Of a DNA stretch of 7,368 nucleotides, positions 1 through 7,082 are shown one piece after another (positions within the stretch are counted from its first letter, which is position 1; the number at the start of each line of letters is the position of its first letter). Where the stretch lies: positions 1 through 7,368 of the forward strand of contig SBHH01000367.1 of NCBI GenBank assembly GCA_006226265.1, written 5' to 3'. Source of the DNA: Alphaproteobacteria bacterium. Its GTDB lineage: Bacteria > Pseudomonadota > Alphaproteobacteria > Sneathiellales > Sneathiellaceae. The notes beneath the pieces were generated by a model that worked only from the letters and a program-made list of their open reading frames with translations, did no database searches and was not told the DNA's origin. Position numbers and translations under genes: made by a program.

Positions 1-1101
1 TCCATCGTGCTGATCATATTGGGGGAGCAAATTTCCAACGCCTATGTGACGGCGGAAGGGATCCGTGGCAACTGGTCGCCGGAACCGGTTTCGGTCGGCG
101 ATCTCTTCGCGGGCGCGCTTTTGCCGGGCCTTTTGCTCGTCGGGCTCTATATCCTTTATCAGATTGCCATCGCGATTTTAAAGCCATCCGCCGCGCCCGC
201 CCTCAAACCGGAACTGCAGACGCCGGGCAGCCCCTCGGCACTTCGCGCGCTTCTCTCTGCACTTGTCCCGCCGGTCATCCTGATCGTCGCGGTGCTGGGC
301 TCCATCCTCATGGGGATCGCCACGGCAACGGAGGCGGCGTCGGTCGGCGCGGTTGGCGCGCTTCTCTTAGGAGGAAAAATGCGAGGCGGCGTTACCACAT
401 TCCTCGTCTATGCAGCGGGAGTGAGCCTTTTCGCGATCCTCCTCCTCAATCATTTCTATGATTTCCGGATCGGAGCGGAGGGCATGAACGCCTCGGGCCG
501 CAGAGGGCTTATCTTCCTCGTGCCCCTTCTCCTCCTCACCCTCGCCGGGATGGGTGCAAGCCTCTGGCATCTTCAGAAATCCGGCCTGCTCCGGGAGGTC
601 TGTAAAGGCACCCTTGAAATGACCGCGATGGTCTTCACCATCCTGATCGGGGCGACAATTTTCAGCCTTGTCTTTCGGGGTCTGGGGGGCGATTCGCTGG
701 TGCAGGAAATTCTAACCGGCCTGCCGGGCGGGACTTTGGGCGCCCTCATCGCCGTGATGGCGGTGATTTTTGTGCTGGGCTTCTTCCTCGATTTCGTAGA
801 GATCAGCTTCGTCGTCGTGCCAATCGTTGCGCCGGTTCTTCTACTGATGGGGATCAATCCGGTCTGGCTCGGCGTCATGATCGCGCTGAACCTGCAAACC
901 TCCTTCCTCACCCCGCCTTTCGGTTTTGCGCTTTTTTACCTTCGGGGCGCGGCGCCGAAGGACATCACCACCGGCATGATTTACAAGGGGGTTATCCCCT
1001 TCGTCCTCATTCAGCTTCTTGCCCTCCTCCTCCTCGCGCTCTTCCCGGAGCTTGCGACCTGGCTCCCCTCCGCCATTTTCGGCAGCAATTTTAAGACATA
1101 A
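1..1101 (+). CDS. TRAP transporter large permease subunit, DctM family (5' end cut off by window)
   Basis: This is the C-terminal 366 codons of the large membrane subunit of a tripartite ATP-independent periplasmic (TRAP) transporter. Such subunits carry ion-driven uptake of small organic acids or related solutes across the inner membrane, together with a periplasmic binding protein and a small DctQ subunit. The frame is open from base 1, so the GTG at 7 is internal, not a start. Alternating hydrophobic helices run throughout. The C-terminal half carries family blocks: 'GFFLDFVEISF' (about 778-810), 'VVPIVAPVLL', and 'NLQTSFLTPPFGFALFYLRG' (889-948). A long loop (about 180-240) and an extra helical section in the middle fit the larger 'mannitol/chloroaromatic' TRAP subgroup (family knowledge). 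The substrate cannot be told. The DctQ and binding-protein genes would be expected upstream, outside the window. It converges on bioY. Confidence 0.93.
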   Translation, partial: SIVLIILGEQISNAYVTAEGIRGNWSPEPVSVGDLFAGALLPGLLLVGLYILYQIAIAILKPSAAPALKPELQTPGSPSALRALLSALVPPVILIVAVLGSILMGIATATEAASVGAVGALLLGGKMRGGVTTFLVYAAGVSLFAILLLNHFYDFRIGAEGMNASGRRGLIFLVPLLLLTLAGMGASLWHLQKSGLLREVCKGTLEMTAMVFTILIGATIFSLVFRGLGGDSLVQEILTGLPGGTLGALIAVMAVIFVLGFFLDFVEISFVVVPIVAPVLLLMGINPVWLGVMIALNLQTSFLTPPFGFALFYLRGAAPKDITTGMIYKGVIPFVLIQLLALLLLALFPELATWLPSAIFGSNFKT

Positions 1102-1103
1102 AA

Positions 1104-1137
1104 AAGCCGCGGGCGGAAATAACTTCCCCCACGGCTT
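1104..1137 (-). terminator. Hairpin terminator between TRAP permease gene and bioY
   Basis: AAGCCG (1104-1109) pairs with CGGCTT (1132-1137). After one C/A mismatch, GGG (1111-1113) pairs with CCC (1128-1130), and GGAA (1115-1118) pairs with TTCC (1124-1127) around a 5-base loop. On the minus strand the stem is followed directly by TTTTTA, so it is a good intrinsic terminator for bioY. On the plus strand the flank is CGCAG with no T-run, so it would end the TRAP transcript only weakly. Confidence 0.75.
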
Positions 1138-1157
1138 CGCAGATTAGAGACCAGAGG

Positions 1158-1754
1158 TTATCCTTGGAATTTCCGGATCACTTTCCAGGCAATTGGCAGG
1201 ACCGCAACGGCGAGGGCGATCTTGAAAAGGCCGCCGACGATGAAGGGATAGAAGCCGGAGGCAAGCGCCGCGTCAAAGCCGATCAGGCTGGAGAGCCAGG
1301 AAATCCCGCCTGCGAAAATAACCGCAGTGCCGAGCGTCATGGCAACGGTGCTTTTCAGGATCGAGTTGCCCCAGCCCTTTTCGATCAGGAAACCGACCAG
1401 CGCGGCGGCGGCAACGAAGCCATAGATATAACCGGCCGTCGGGCCAACAAGGGCCGCCGTAGCGACGCCGCCGGAGAAAACCGGCAGTCCCATCGCGCCC
1501 TGCGCCAGATAAAGGGCGACGGTCGCACCCCCGAGACGCCAGCCATAGGCCGCGCCGATCAGGATGACGGCGAAGGTCTGCATGGTCATCGGGACGGGCC
1601 ACATGGGCACGGCAAGCTGCGCGGAAACCGCCAGAATGAAGGTGCCGGCAAGCGCAAGAACGGCGGCACGGAACGCTTTTTCGAGGCGGGACGTTTCCGC
1701 GTCCACGGACCACAAAGCACCAGCCAATGTGGAAGAAGTCCTGTTAGAGGCCAT
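1158..1754 (-). CDS. bioY: Biotin transporter BioY (ECF S-component)
   Basis: This 198-residue integral membrane protein of the BioY family is the substrate-binding S-component for high-affinity biotin uptake at the inner membrane. A hydrophilic N-terminus of about 26 residues precedes roughly six hydrophobic helices. Family blocks are visible: 'VPMWPVPMTMQTFAV' (49-63), 'YLAQGAMGLPVFSGG' (82-96) and 'GPTAGYIYGF' (104-113). The last helix starts 'PFIVGGLFK' (170-178). Most BioY proteins I know have Asp, a biotin contact, where Gly175 stands here; Lys178 is kept. Start: ATG at 1754 with AGGA 7 bases upstream (1762-1765). No bioM/bioN energising genes are adjacent in the window, and downstream is a convergent TRAP gene. 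BioY may therefore work alone or borrow a distant ATPase module. Upstream lie a candidate promoter and a palindrome. Confidence 0.93.
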   Translation of the reverse strand: MASNRTSSTLAGALWSVDAETSRLEKAFRAAVLALAGTFILAVSAQLAVPMWPVPMTMQTFAVILIGAAYGWRLGGATVALYLAQGAMGLPVFSGGVATAALVGPTAGYIYGFVAAAALVGFLIEKGWGNSILKSTVAMTLGTAVIFAGGISWLSSLIGFDAALASGFYPFIVGGLFKIALAVAVLPIAWKVIRKFQG

Positions 1755-1806
1755 TACGGGTTCCTTTCAAATACTGCCCAAAAAAGGCGAAAAAACAACG
1801 TCCGGA

Positions 1807-1835
1807 AAGCTACCAAACAACCGTTTGTTATTCAA
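1807..1835 (-). promoter_or_regulatory. Candidate bioY promoter
   Basis: Read on the minus strand, TTGAAT (1830-1835) is a possible -35 and TAGCTT (1807-1812) a weak -10, with a 17-base spacer. Transcription would start near 1800, about 45 bases before the bioY ATG. The -35 matches sigma-70 consensus at four of six positions but the -10 at only three, so this is tentative. The palindrome at 1814-1827 fills the spacer, a position where a bound repressor would block RNA polymerase. Confidence 0.35.
1814..1827. promoter_or_regulatory. Palindromic operator-like site CAAAC-N4-GTTTG upstream of bioY
   Basis: CAAAC (1814-1818) and GTTTG (1823-1827) are perfect inverted 5-base arms around AACC. The form equals the published consensus for PsrA, a fatty-acid-responsive TetR-type regulator of pseudomonads (G/C-AAAC-N2-4-GTTTG/C). 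It lies between an acyl-CoA ligase gene and bioY. No BioR-type box (TTATMKATAA) is seen here. That a TetR regulator binds it is inference. Confidence 0.4.
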
Positions 1836-1860
1836 GAAGGAAAGTCCGTAACGGAATGTC

Positions 1861-3486
1861 TTATTTTGTCTTCTTCTTTTTGCTGCGGAAGTCGTGAATG
1901 CCCGCTTCCTCGCGCGGATCCGCATCCTTTTTAAAGATCTGCGTCTTCTGGATTTTCTGCGTGCCGGTGGTCGGCAGGCTGTCGCGGAACAGGATCCAGC
2001 CCGGTGTCTTGAAGTAGGCAAGCCGCCCGTTGGCATAGTCGAACAAGGCTTCCGCCGTTGCGGCGCTTTTCTCAACGCCCTCCATCAGCACGATGCAGGC
2101 CATCACCTCTTCCTCGCGAAGATCGTCCTTCACCGCGATGACGGCGATGCTCGCCACATCGTCATGGGTCTGCAGCACGGCCTCGACCTCGGCGGCGGCG
2201 ATATTCTCGCCTGAACGGCGGATGATGTTCTTTTTCCGGTCGACGAAATAAAGCATGCCGGTCTCGTCCATCCGCACGGTGTCGCCCGTATGGAACCAGC
2301 CGCCTTTCCAGGCCTCCTCCGTCGCTTCCGGGTTTTTGAGATACCCTGCAAAGAATCCCCGGCGCGGATTGTCGCCCGTATCGCGGACCAGCATCTCGCC
2401 TTCAACCCCGCGCGGCACCTCGTTATCATGCTCATCGACGATGCGCGCCTCCATTCCGGCGCGGATGTGGTGGCCGAAGGCGCGCGTATGGATCTGGCGC
2501 GGCTCGATACTGTCCCCGAACAGGCGGCCCGTCTCGGTCATGCCCCAAAGCTCGATCAACGGAAAGCCGTAGCGTTTTTCAAACACCTCATGAAGCGCCG
2601 GTTCGACACCTGCGCCCGCGCCGAACTTCACATTATGCCGCGTTTCGAGCTCGCTTTTCGGCTGGTTCAGGAGCATCGGCGGCACCACGCCGAGATAATG
2701 GATGATGGTTGCTCTGGTATCGACCAGTTCCTGCCACCAGGTTTTCGGATGGAAGCGGTCCGGCACGATCAGGCAGCCGCCCGTCAGCAGCATCGCCATG
2801 AAGGACACCGCGCTCGCGTTCATATGGAACAAAGGCAGCGGGTTATAAAGCCGTTCCTTTCCCTGCTCCATCGTCACATGGCCGCCCATGGAGACATAGG
2901 TCTCCCCTGCCAGCAGGTAATAGTCATTGGTCAGGATACAGCCCTTGGGCCGCCCCGTGGTACCGGAGGTATAGAGCAGGCTGACCTCGCTCAACAGTCC
3001 GGGAGCGCCGGATTTCGGTTGCGGTCCCGGATCAGGCAGAAATTCGGGCAAATCCTCGGCCACCACAACTGGCAGCGCCTTCGCGCGCGCTTCCGCCACA
3101 GCGCAAATATCATCAAACCGGCTTTTGATCGTGACGACGATATCGGCCTCGGAATGATCCATCTGATAGAGCATTTCGTCATGCAGATAATCGGGATTGA
3201 TCGGCACAACGGAGACGCCAAGCGCATTGGCCGCCAGCATATGGAAGAGATATTCGGGCCGGTTTTCCATCAGATAGGCGACCCGGTGACCGTGACCGAA
3301 GCCGGACCGGGCGTAGATTTCCTTCAGCCGCTCAACTTCGGCTTGTGCCTCGGCATAGGTAAACTCGATCCCGTCCGGATGATAGGCCCGTCCTTCATAT
3401 GCCGGGGCGCAGAGAAAGGCATTGTCCGCATAGTCACGTGCGGATTTGCAAAAGGCTTCATATACGGTTGTCACGATCTCCCCCAT
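1861..3486 (-). CDS. AMP-binding acyl-CoA ligase, CaiC-like (crotonobetaine/carnitine-CoA ligase type)
   Basis: This 541-residue adenylate-forming enzyme activates a carboxylic acid with ATP to an acyl-AMP and transfers it to CoA in the cytoplasm. Core motifs are present in order: P-loop 'YTSGTTGRPKG' (172-182), 'ELWGMTETG' (312-320), 'GGWFHTGD' (395-402) and the hinge block beginning 'DRKKNIIRRSGENI' (416-429). The C-terminal 'LPTTGTQKIQK' (504-514) holds the likely catalytic lysine, Lys511. Length is normal and no key motif is broken. Overall form resembles the carnitine/crotonobetaine ligase group, but the acid cannot be named. The tail ends in a lysine run, 'SKKKKTK'. The ATG at 3486 follows the parC stop by 3 bases and has no ribosome binding site. 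An in-frame GTG at codon 5 (3474) follows GGGGGAG at a short 3-base spacing and would give 'MTTVYEAF', a common beginning in this family. Translational coupling to parC is likely. Confidence 0.88.
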   Translation of the reverse strand: MGEIVTTVYEAFCKSARDYADNAFLCAPAYEGRAYHPDGIEFTYAEAQAEVERLKEIYARSGFGHGHRVAYLMENRPEYLFHMLAANALGVSVVPINPDYLHDEMLYQMDHSEADIVVTIKSRFDDICAVAEARAKALPVVVAEDLPEFLPDPGPQPKSGAPGLLSEVSLLYTSGTTGRPKGCILTNDYYLLAGETYVSMGGHVTMEQGKERLYNPLPLFHMNASAVSFMAMLLTGGCLIVPDRFHPKTWWQELVDTRATIIHYLGVVPPMLLNQPKSELETRHNVKFGAGAGVEPALHEVFEKRYGFPLIELWGMTETGRLFGDSIEPRQIHTRAFGHHIRAGMEARIVDEHDNEVPRGVEGEMLVRDTGDNPRRGFFAGYLKNPEATEEAWKGGWFHTGDTVRMDETGMLYFVDRKKNIIRRSGENIAAAEVEAVLQTHDDVASIAVIAVKDDLREEEVMACIVLMEGVEKSAATAEALFDYANGRLAYFKTPGWILFRDSLPTTGTQKIQKTQIFKKDADPREEAGIHDFRSKKKKTK

Positions 3487-3489
3487 TCA

Positions 3490-5718
3490 CTAGCTGAATT
3501 TGTTATTCTTATTGAACCCCCGTGGTGCGAGCCGTCCGGCGTTGCCGCGGCGGGTGTACCATCCCGTCAGATCATTTTCGGTGCGGGTTCTTTCGCCGGA
3601 TTTCCAGCTGAGCCCGTCTTCCTTGTTAAATGTCATGATATCGGAAAGACCGCCATCCTTGTAGCGTTGCAGGGTGACGCCCCGCCCGCGGGTCATTTCC
3701 GAAAGCTCCTCAAGCGCGAAGCAGTTGAGTTTCCGGTTATCGCCGATGACGGCAACCGAATCGCCCGTCACCTCGGTGCAGAAGGCCGCCTCGACATCGC
3801 CGGAGACATTCAGCACCTGCTTGCCGTTTCTTGTCTGGGCGATGACGCTGTTCTCATCGACGATGAAGCCGCGCCCGTCGGTGGAGGCGACAAGCAATTT
3901 CCGATCCGGCTTATGGACGAAGAGGGCGACGATATCCTGATCATTGCCTAGATCGATCATCAGGCGGACCGGCTCCCCATGACCGCGGCCGCGCGGCAGC
4001 TTGTCACAGCCCAGGGTATAGAACCGGCCGTTGGTCGCGAAAAGGACGAGCTTATCCGTTGTCTCCGCCGTGATCCAGAAGCGTTCCTTGTCACCGTCCT
4101 TGTATTTTTCCGATCCGTTCTGTTCGACATGGCCTTTCAGGGCCCTGATCCAGCCCTTGTCGGAACAGATGACCGTGATGGCCTCCTTCTCGATCATGGC
4201 TTCGAGCGGGATATCCGGGAGTTCCACCGCTTCGCCGATGCGGGTGCGGCGGGTTGAGATTTCCGGCATCTCTTTCAGCCGCTTGCGAAGCTCGCGGATT
4301 TCATCGGAAATCGCCTCGCGCTGCAGATCTTCACTCGCAAGGAGGGCTTCAAGCCCCGCCTTTTCGGTACTGAGCTCGTCATGCTCGCGCCGGAGTTCCA
4401 TTTCTTCGAGCTTGCGAAGGGAACGAAGCCGCATATTGAGGATCGCTTCCGCCTGATTGTCGGTCAGCGTGAAAGTTTCGATCAGGCTCTGTTTCGGATG
4501 ATCCTCCTCGCGGATGATGCGGATCACTTCATCGAGATTGAGGAAGACGATGAGATAGCCGTCCAGCACCTCAAGCCGCGCCTCGATCTTGCCGAGCCGG
4601 TGGCGGGAGCGGCGGACCAGCACCTCGAACCGATGATCAAGGAAGGCCTGCAAAACCTCCCGAAGCGACATGACGCCAGGCGTCTGGGTCGCGTCCAGCA
4701 CGTTCATGTTAAGCGAGAAGCGGCTCTCCAGATCGCTCATCCGGTAGAGGCCCTGCATCAGCATCTCGGGGTCAACGTTCTTGCTGCGGGGCTCCAGAAC
4801 AAGACGGATATCCTCCGCCGATTCATCGCGCACATCTGCGAGAAGTGGCAGTTTCCGTGTCTGGATCAGTTCGGCAATGCGTTCGATCAGCTTGCTTTTC
4901 TGCACCTGATAGGGAATTTCTGTGACGACGATCTGATAGGTCCCGCGCCCGAGATCCTCCGTCTCCCATGTCGCGCGAACGCGGAAACCGCCCCGCCCCG
5001 TCTCATAGGCCTCGCGGATGCTTTCGGGCTTCTCCACCAGTTCGCCGCCGGTTGGGAAATCCGGGCCCGGAATGAATTCCATCAGCTTGTCGATGCCCGC
5101 GTTCGGGTATTTGATCAGATGCAGCAATGCGCCCGTAATCTCGACCGCATTATGCGGCGGAATGGAGGTCGCCATGCCGACCGCGATCCCGGCGGAACCG
5201 TTCGCGAGCAGGTTCGGAAAGGCGGAAGGAAGGACCACCGGCTCCTTGTCCTCGCCATCGTAGGTCGGGCGGAAATCGACCGTGTCCTGATCGATATCCC
5301 GGAGCAGCATCTCCGCGATGACCGTGAGCCGGGCCTCGGTATATCGCATGGCGGCGGCGTTATCGCCGTCGATATTACCGAAGTTCCCCTGCCCTTCCAC
5401 CAGGGTATAACGCTGCGCAAATTCCTGGGCGAGGCGGACCAGCGCGTCATAGACCGACTGATCGCCATGGGGGTGATACTTACCGATCACATCGCCGACC
5501 ACGCGGGCGCATTTCTTGAAACCCGCATTGGGATCGAGCTTCAGAAGCCGCATGGCATAGAGAAGGCGCCGGTGAACCGGCTTCAGCCCGTCGCGCACAT
5601 CGGGCAGCGAACGGGACATGATGGTGGACATGGCATAAGCGAGATAGCGGTCGCTTATGGCATCTTTCAGCGAGGTCGGGACGATCTCGCCGGGAGAAAT
5701 CGGGGAATGCTCAGTCAT
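3490..5718 (-). CDS. parC: DNA topoisomerase IV subunit A (ParC)
   Basis: This 742-residue breakage-reunion subunit of topoisomerase IV works with ParE in the cytoplasm to decatenate sister chromosomes. The N-terminal type IIA core is clear: '[28 protein letters not shown]' region (24-51), '[19 protein letters not shown]' (80-98), and '[23 protein letters not shown]' region (109-131). Tyr126 is the cleaving tyrosine and Arg125 its neighbour. A coiled-coil stretch (about 425-490) leads to a beta-pinwheel C-terminal domain. No GyrA box (QRRGGKG-like) is visible, which supports ParC over GyrA. In the quinolone region the usual Ser/Ala site is Gln87 and the acidic site is Asp91. Start: ATG 5718. 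AGGTGA (5730-5735) lies 11 bases upstream and AAGG almost touches the ATG, so the ribosome site is unclear. recO is 41 bases upstream on the same strand and the acyl-CoA ligase follows after 3 bases. Confidence 0.96.
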   Translation of the reverse strand: MTEHSPISPGEIVPTSLKDAISDRYLAYAMSTIMSRSLPDVRDGLKPVHRRLLYAMRLLKLDPNAGFKKCARVVGDVIGKYHPHGDQSVYDALVRLAQEFAQRYTLVEGQGNFGNIDGDNAAAMRYTEARLTVIAEMLLRDIDQDTVDFRPTYDGEDKEPVVLPSAFPNLLANGSAGIAVGMATSIPPHNAVEITGALLHLIKYPNAGIDKLMEFIPGPDFPTGGELVEKPESIREAYETGRGGFRVRATWETEDLGRGTYQIVVTEIPYQVQKSKLIERIAELIQTRKLPLLADVRDESAEDIRLVLEPRSKNVDPEMLMQGLYRMSDLESRFSLNMNVLDATQTPGVMSLREVLQAFLDHRFEVLVRRSRHRLGKIEARLEVLDGYLIVFLNLDEVIRIIREEDHPKQSLIETFTLTDNQAEAILNMRLRSLRKLEEMELRREHDELSTEKAGLEALLASEDLQREAISDEIRELRKRLKEMPEISTRRTRIGEAVELPDIPLEAMIEKEAITVICSDKGWIRALKGHVEQNGSEKYKDGDKERFWITAETTDKLVLFATNGRFYTLGCDKLPRGRGHGEPVRLMIDLGNDQDIVALFVHKPDRKLLVASTDGRGFIVDENSVIAQTRNGKQVLNVSGDVEAAFCTEVTGDSVAVIGDNRKLNCFALEELSEMTRGRGVTLQRYKDGGLSDIMTFNKEDGLSWKSGERTRTENDLTGWYTRRGNAGRLAPRGFNKNNKFS

Positions 5719-5759
5719 GCCTTTTTATATCACCTGAATTCCATTTGGGGAGGGAAATT

Positions 5760-6554
5760 TTACGGCAAATCATCTTCGCTCATCATTTCATCGCGGCCCG
5801 CCTGATACTGCCGTCGCACTCCGGCAACAAGCCGTTCGCGCGCCGACAGATGGACGCCGGGCCGATGGTCGGAAATGAATTTTTCAAGGAAGCAGCCAGT
5901 GAGCGCGAGACCGTCGAGAATATCGGCATTTTCCGCGCCCTCACCCCGTTCCGCCTCGGTATTTTCCGGATTTTGCTTCAAAAAGGCTGGAAGCTTCAGG
6001 AGTTTGTCGCGATAGGGCGCGCCAGCGCCCGCACTCACCGCCCGCCCCGACTTTGGGGAGACATAGACTAGATCTTCCGTGCTGCCCGTCGCCGCGCAAG
6101 CCGTAAGATCAAGGCCATAGCCGATTTCGGTGAGAAGCCCCAATTCCCAGCGGATCAGAAGATGCGGCCAGATGTCCGTCTCTTCCCCCAAAGTTTTGAG
6201 GAGCAGAAGGCTTGCCTCGAACAGCTGGGAATGCGGCTCCCGCTCCGGCAAAGCGATATCGAGAAGGGCGAGCGCGGAACTTCCCGCGAGCAGCGCGAGC
6301 GGCGTCTCGAACAGGTTCGCGGCATGGGATTTCCCGGCCTCCACCGTAAAAGCGCCAAGCTGCTCGGTGAGGCGGCTTCGCCAGGTGACGCGCACCTCGT
6401 TTCCGGGCTGCAAAATGCCCCGAAGACGCCGCCCCGTGCCGCCCCGGACGATCCCCGCATAGCGCCCGTGCTCACGCGTAAAGGCATGTAAAATCACGCT
6501 GTTTTCGCCAAACTTCCGGGCGTTGAGGATGAGGGCATCGTCGGTCCAGTTCAT
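5760..6554 (-). CDS. recO: DNA repair protein RecO
   Basis: RecO, 264 residues from this start, acts in the RecF pathway: with RecR it displaces SSB, loads RecA on gapped DNA and can anneal single strands. The N-terminal OB-fold region begins 'MNWTDDALILNARKFGENS' and includes 'REHGRYAGIVRGG' (27-39) and 'LQPGNEVRVTWRSRL' (48-62). The helical domain follows, with 'CAATGSTEDLVYVSPKSGRAVS' region (153-174) and 'GAPYRDKLLKLPAFL' (178-192), typical of alphaproteobacterial RecO. An ATG 9 bases upstream (6563) would add 'MRA'. I prefer 6554 because relatives usually start one or two residues before the conserved Trp. Neither ATG has a clear ribosome binding site, so a leaderless or near-leaderless mRNA is possible. 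The gene heads the recO-parC-ligase block and is divergent from the orphan gene at 6663. Confidence 0.93.
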   Translation of the reverse strand: MNWTDDALILNARKFGENSVILHAFTREHGRYAGIVRGGTGRRLRGILQPGNEVRVTWRSRLTEQLGAFTVEAGKSHAANLFETPLALLAGSSALALLDIALPEREPHSQLFEASLLLLKTLGEETDIWPHLLIRWELGLLTEIGYGLDLTACAATGSTEDLVYVSPKSGRAVSAGAGAPYRDKLLKLPAFLKQNPENTEAERGEGAENADILDGLALTGCFLEKFISDHRPGVHLSARERLVAGVRRQYQAGRDEMMSEDDLP

Positions 6555-6650
6555 GGCCCGCATGCTATCAGAAAGCTGGAATTTCCGTCACAAAATTCGC
6601 AAGGCTTTTTTCTCACAAGGGAGGACGGAGGTGCGTTTAAAGGGGCAAAA

Positions 6651-6657
6651 AGGAAGG
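6651..6657 (+). promoter_or_regulatory. Ribosome binding site of the orphan gene at 6663
   Basis: AGGAAGG ends 5 bases before the ATG at 6663. This is the main sequence support that the following ORF is translated from that ATG, and it argues against the overlapping frame that starts at 6749, which has no such site. Confidence 0.6.
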
Positions 6658-6662
6658 ACCGC

Positions 6663-6980
6663 ATGCCCCTGGACACCCATATCGCCCTGATCAACACGAT
6701 CCATGAGACGCCCCTCCATTATCAGGGGCTGCAAACCGGAGATATCGAATGGCCTGCACCGCCGCCCGCCATATTACAGCCCTTCAAATATTACCGCTGC
6801 CGCTGTTCGGGACCCGCGTCCGGCTACCAGATTGCCCTCAAATACGACGGGCTGATCTGCCGGATCGATGTCACGGCCTGGGGCATTTCCTACAAGAAAT
6901 CCACGCCGACATATCAGAATATGGAAATCATCCAGATTACAAATTCTTCTCCGTACCGTATTGAAATCGTTATGATTTAG
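6663..6980 (+). CDS. Hypothetical protein, 105 residues, not recognised
   Basis: I do not recognise this protein. It has a good ribosome binding site, sits divergently 108 bases from the preferred recO start, and is followed closely by an AT-rich intergenic region. The product has no signal peptide and no membrane helix. It contains a proline-rich stretch 'WPAPPPAILQPF' (30-41), a Cys-x-Cys pair in 'YRCRCSG' (44-50), and alternating polar/hydrophobic segments such as 'GYQIALKYDGLICRIDVTAWG' region (53-73) that suggest beta strands. The C-terminus, 'SPYRIEIVMI', is hydrophobic. A small soluble beta-rich cytoplasmic protein is a reasonable picture, but this is inference. GC drops towards its 3' end, so recent acquisition or weak selection is possible. 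An overlapping frame (6749-6964) is judged a shadow. Confidence 0.6.
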   Translation: MPLDTHIALINTIHETPLHYQGLQTGDIEWPAPPPAILQPFKYYRCRCSGPASGYQIALKYDGLICRIDVTAWGISYKKSTPTYQNMEIIQITNSSPYRIEIVMI

Positions 6981-7001
6981 GGAGATTTATTAAAATTTCC
7001 C
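6980..7001 (+). other. Hairpin starting in the stop codon of the 6663 gene
   Basis: GGGAGATTT (6980-6988) pairs with AAATTTCCC (6993-7001) across a 4-base loop ATTA, with nine pairs, one of them a G-U wobble. The first G is the last base of the TAG stop. No T-run follows (AACCGCTTG), so it is not a standard intrinsic terminator. It may slow 3' exonuclease, or be an AT-rich coincidence. Confidence 0.35.
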
Positions 7002-7007
7002 AACCGC

Positions 7008-7021
7008 TTGATTTCAATCAA
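7008..7021 (+). promoter_or_regulatory. Perfect FNR/FixK-type box (TTGAT-N4-ATCAA)
   Basis: TTGAT (7008-7012), TTCA, ATCAA (7017-7021) matches at every defined position the binding consensus of FNR and its relatives in alphaproteobacteria (FnrN, FixK, ANR-like). These regulators act at low oxygen. Symmetry extends one pair inward, giving TTGATT-TC-AATCAA. Its centre at 7014.5 is 41.5 bases from a predicted start at 7056, the classic activator spacing. The only gene close downstream on that strand is the small ORF at 7096. Confidence 0.7.
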
Positions 7022-7043
7022 TACCGCACATACGAAAAAGCGT

Positions 7044-7049
7044 TAAAAC
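7044..7049 (+). promoter_or_regulatory. Candidate -10 element of the FNR-type promoter
   Basis: TAAAAC matches TATAAT at four of six positions. If it covers -12 to -7, transcription starts at 7056 and the FNR-type box is centred at -41.5, as in class II FNR-dependent promoters. The leader would be 40 bases and contain the AAGGGG ribosome site. No good -35 is needed in this arrangement, and none is seen. Confidence 0.45.
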
Positions 7050-7082
7050 CACATCCAATCCGGCAGCAGCAATTTGACGCAT

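Noticed and set aside
1846..1856. TCCGTAACGGA palindrome just downstream of the ligase stop
   Set aside because: The arms are only five bases with one central base and no T-run, so it is neither a credible terminator nor distinctive enough as an operator.
1164..1934. 256-codon open frame on the plus strand over bioY and the intergenic gap
   Set aside because: It is fully antisense to bioY, whose protein has clear membrane helices and family motifs; the antisense product is charged and low in complexity.
2290..3951. 553-codon open frame on the plus strand, antisense to the ligase and parC
   Set aside because: It spans two well-supported genes and their junction, has no recognisable motif and a His/Arg/Gly-rich composition typical of the reverse frame of high-GC genes.
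4381..5805. 474-codon open frame on the plus strand, antisense to parC
   Set aside because: It mirrors the codon bias of parC, shows no domain and no proper ribosome binding site.
6588..6641. Two TCACAA copies (6588-6593, 6613-6618) and a TTTAAA (6636-6641) upstream of the orphan gene
   Set aside because: TTTAAA could be a -10 but the base at -35 is poor, and the six-base repeats are too short to claim as operators.
6749..6964. 71-codon frame inside the 6663 gene
   Set aside because: It has no ribosome binding site and is fully nested in a better-supported frame.
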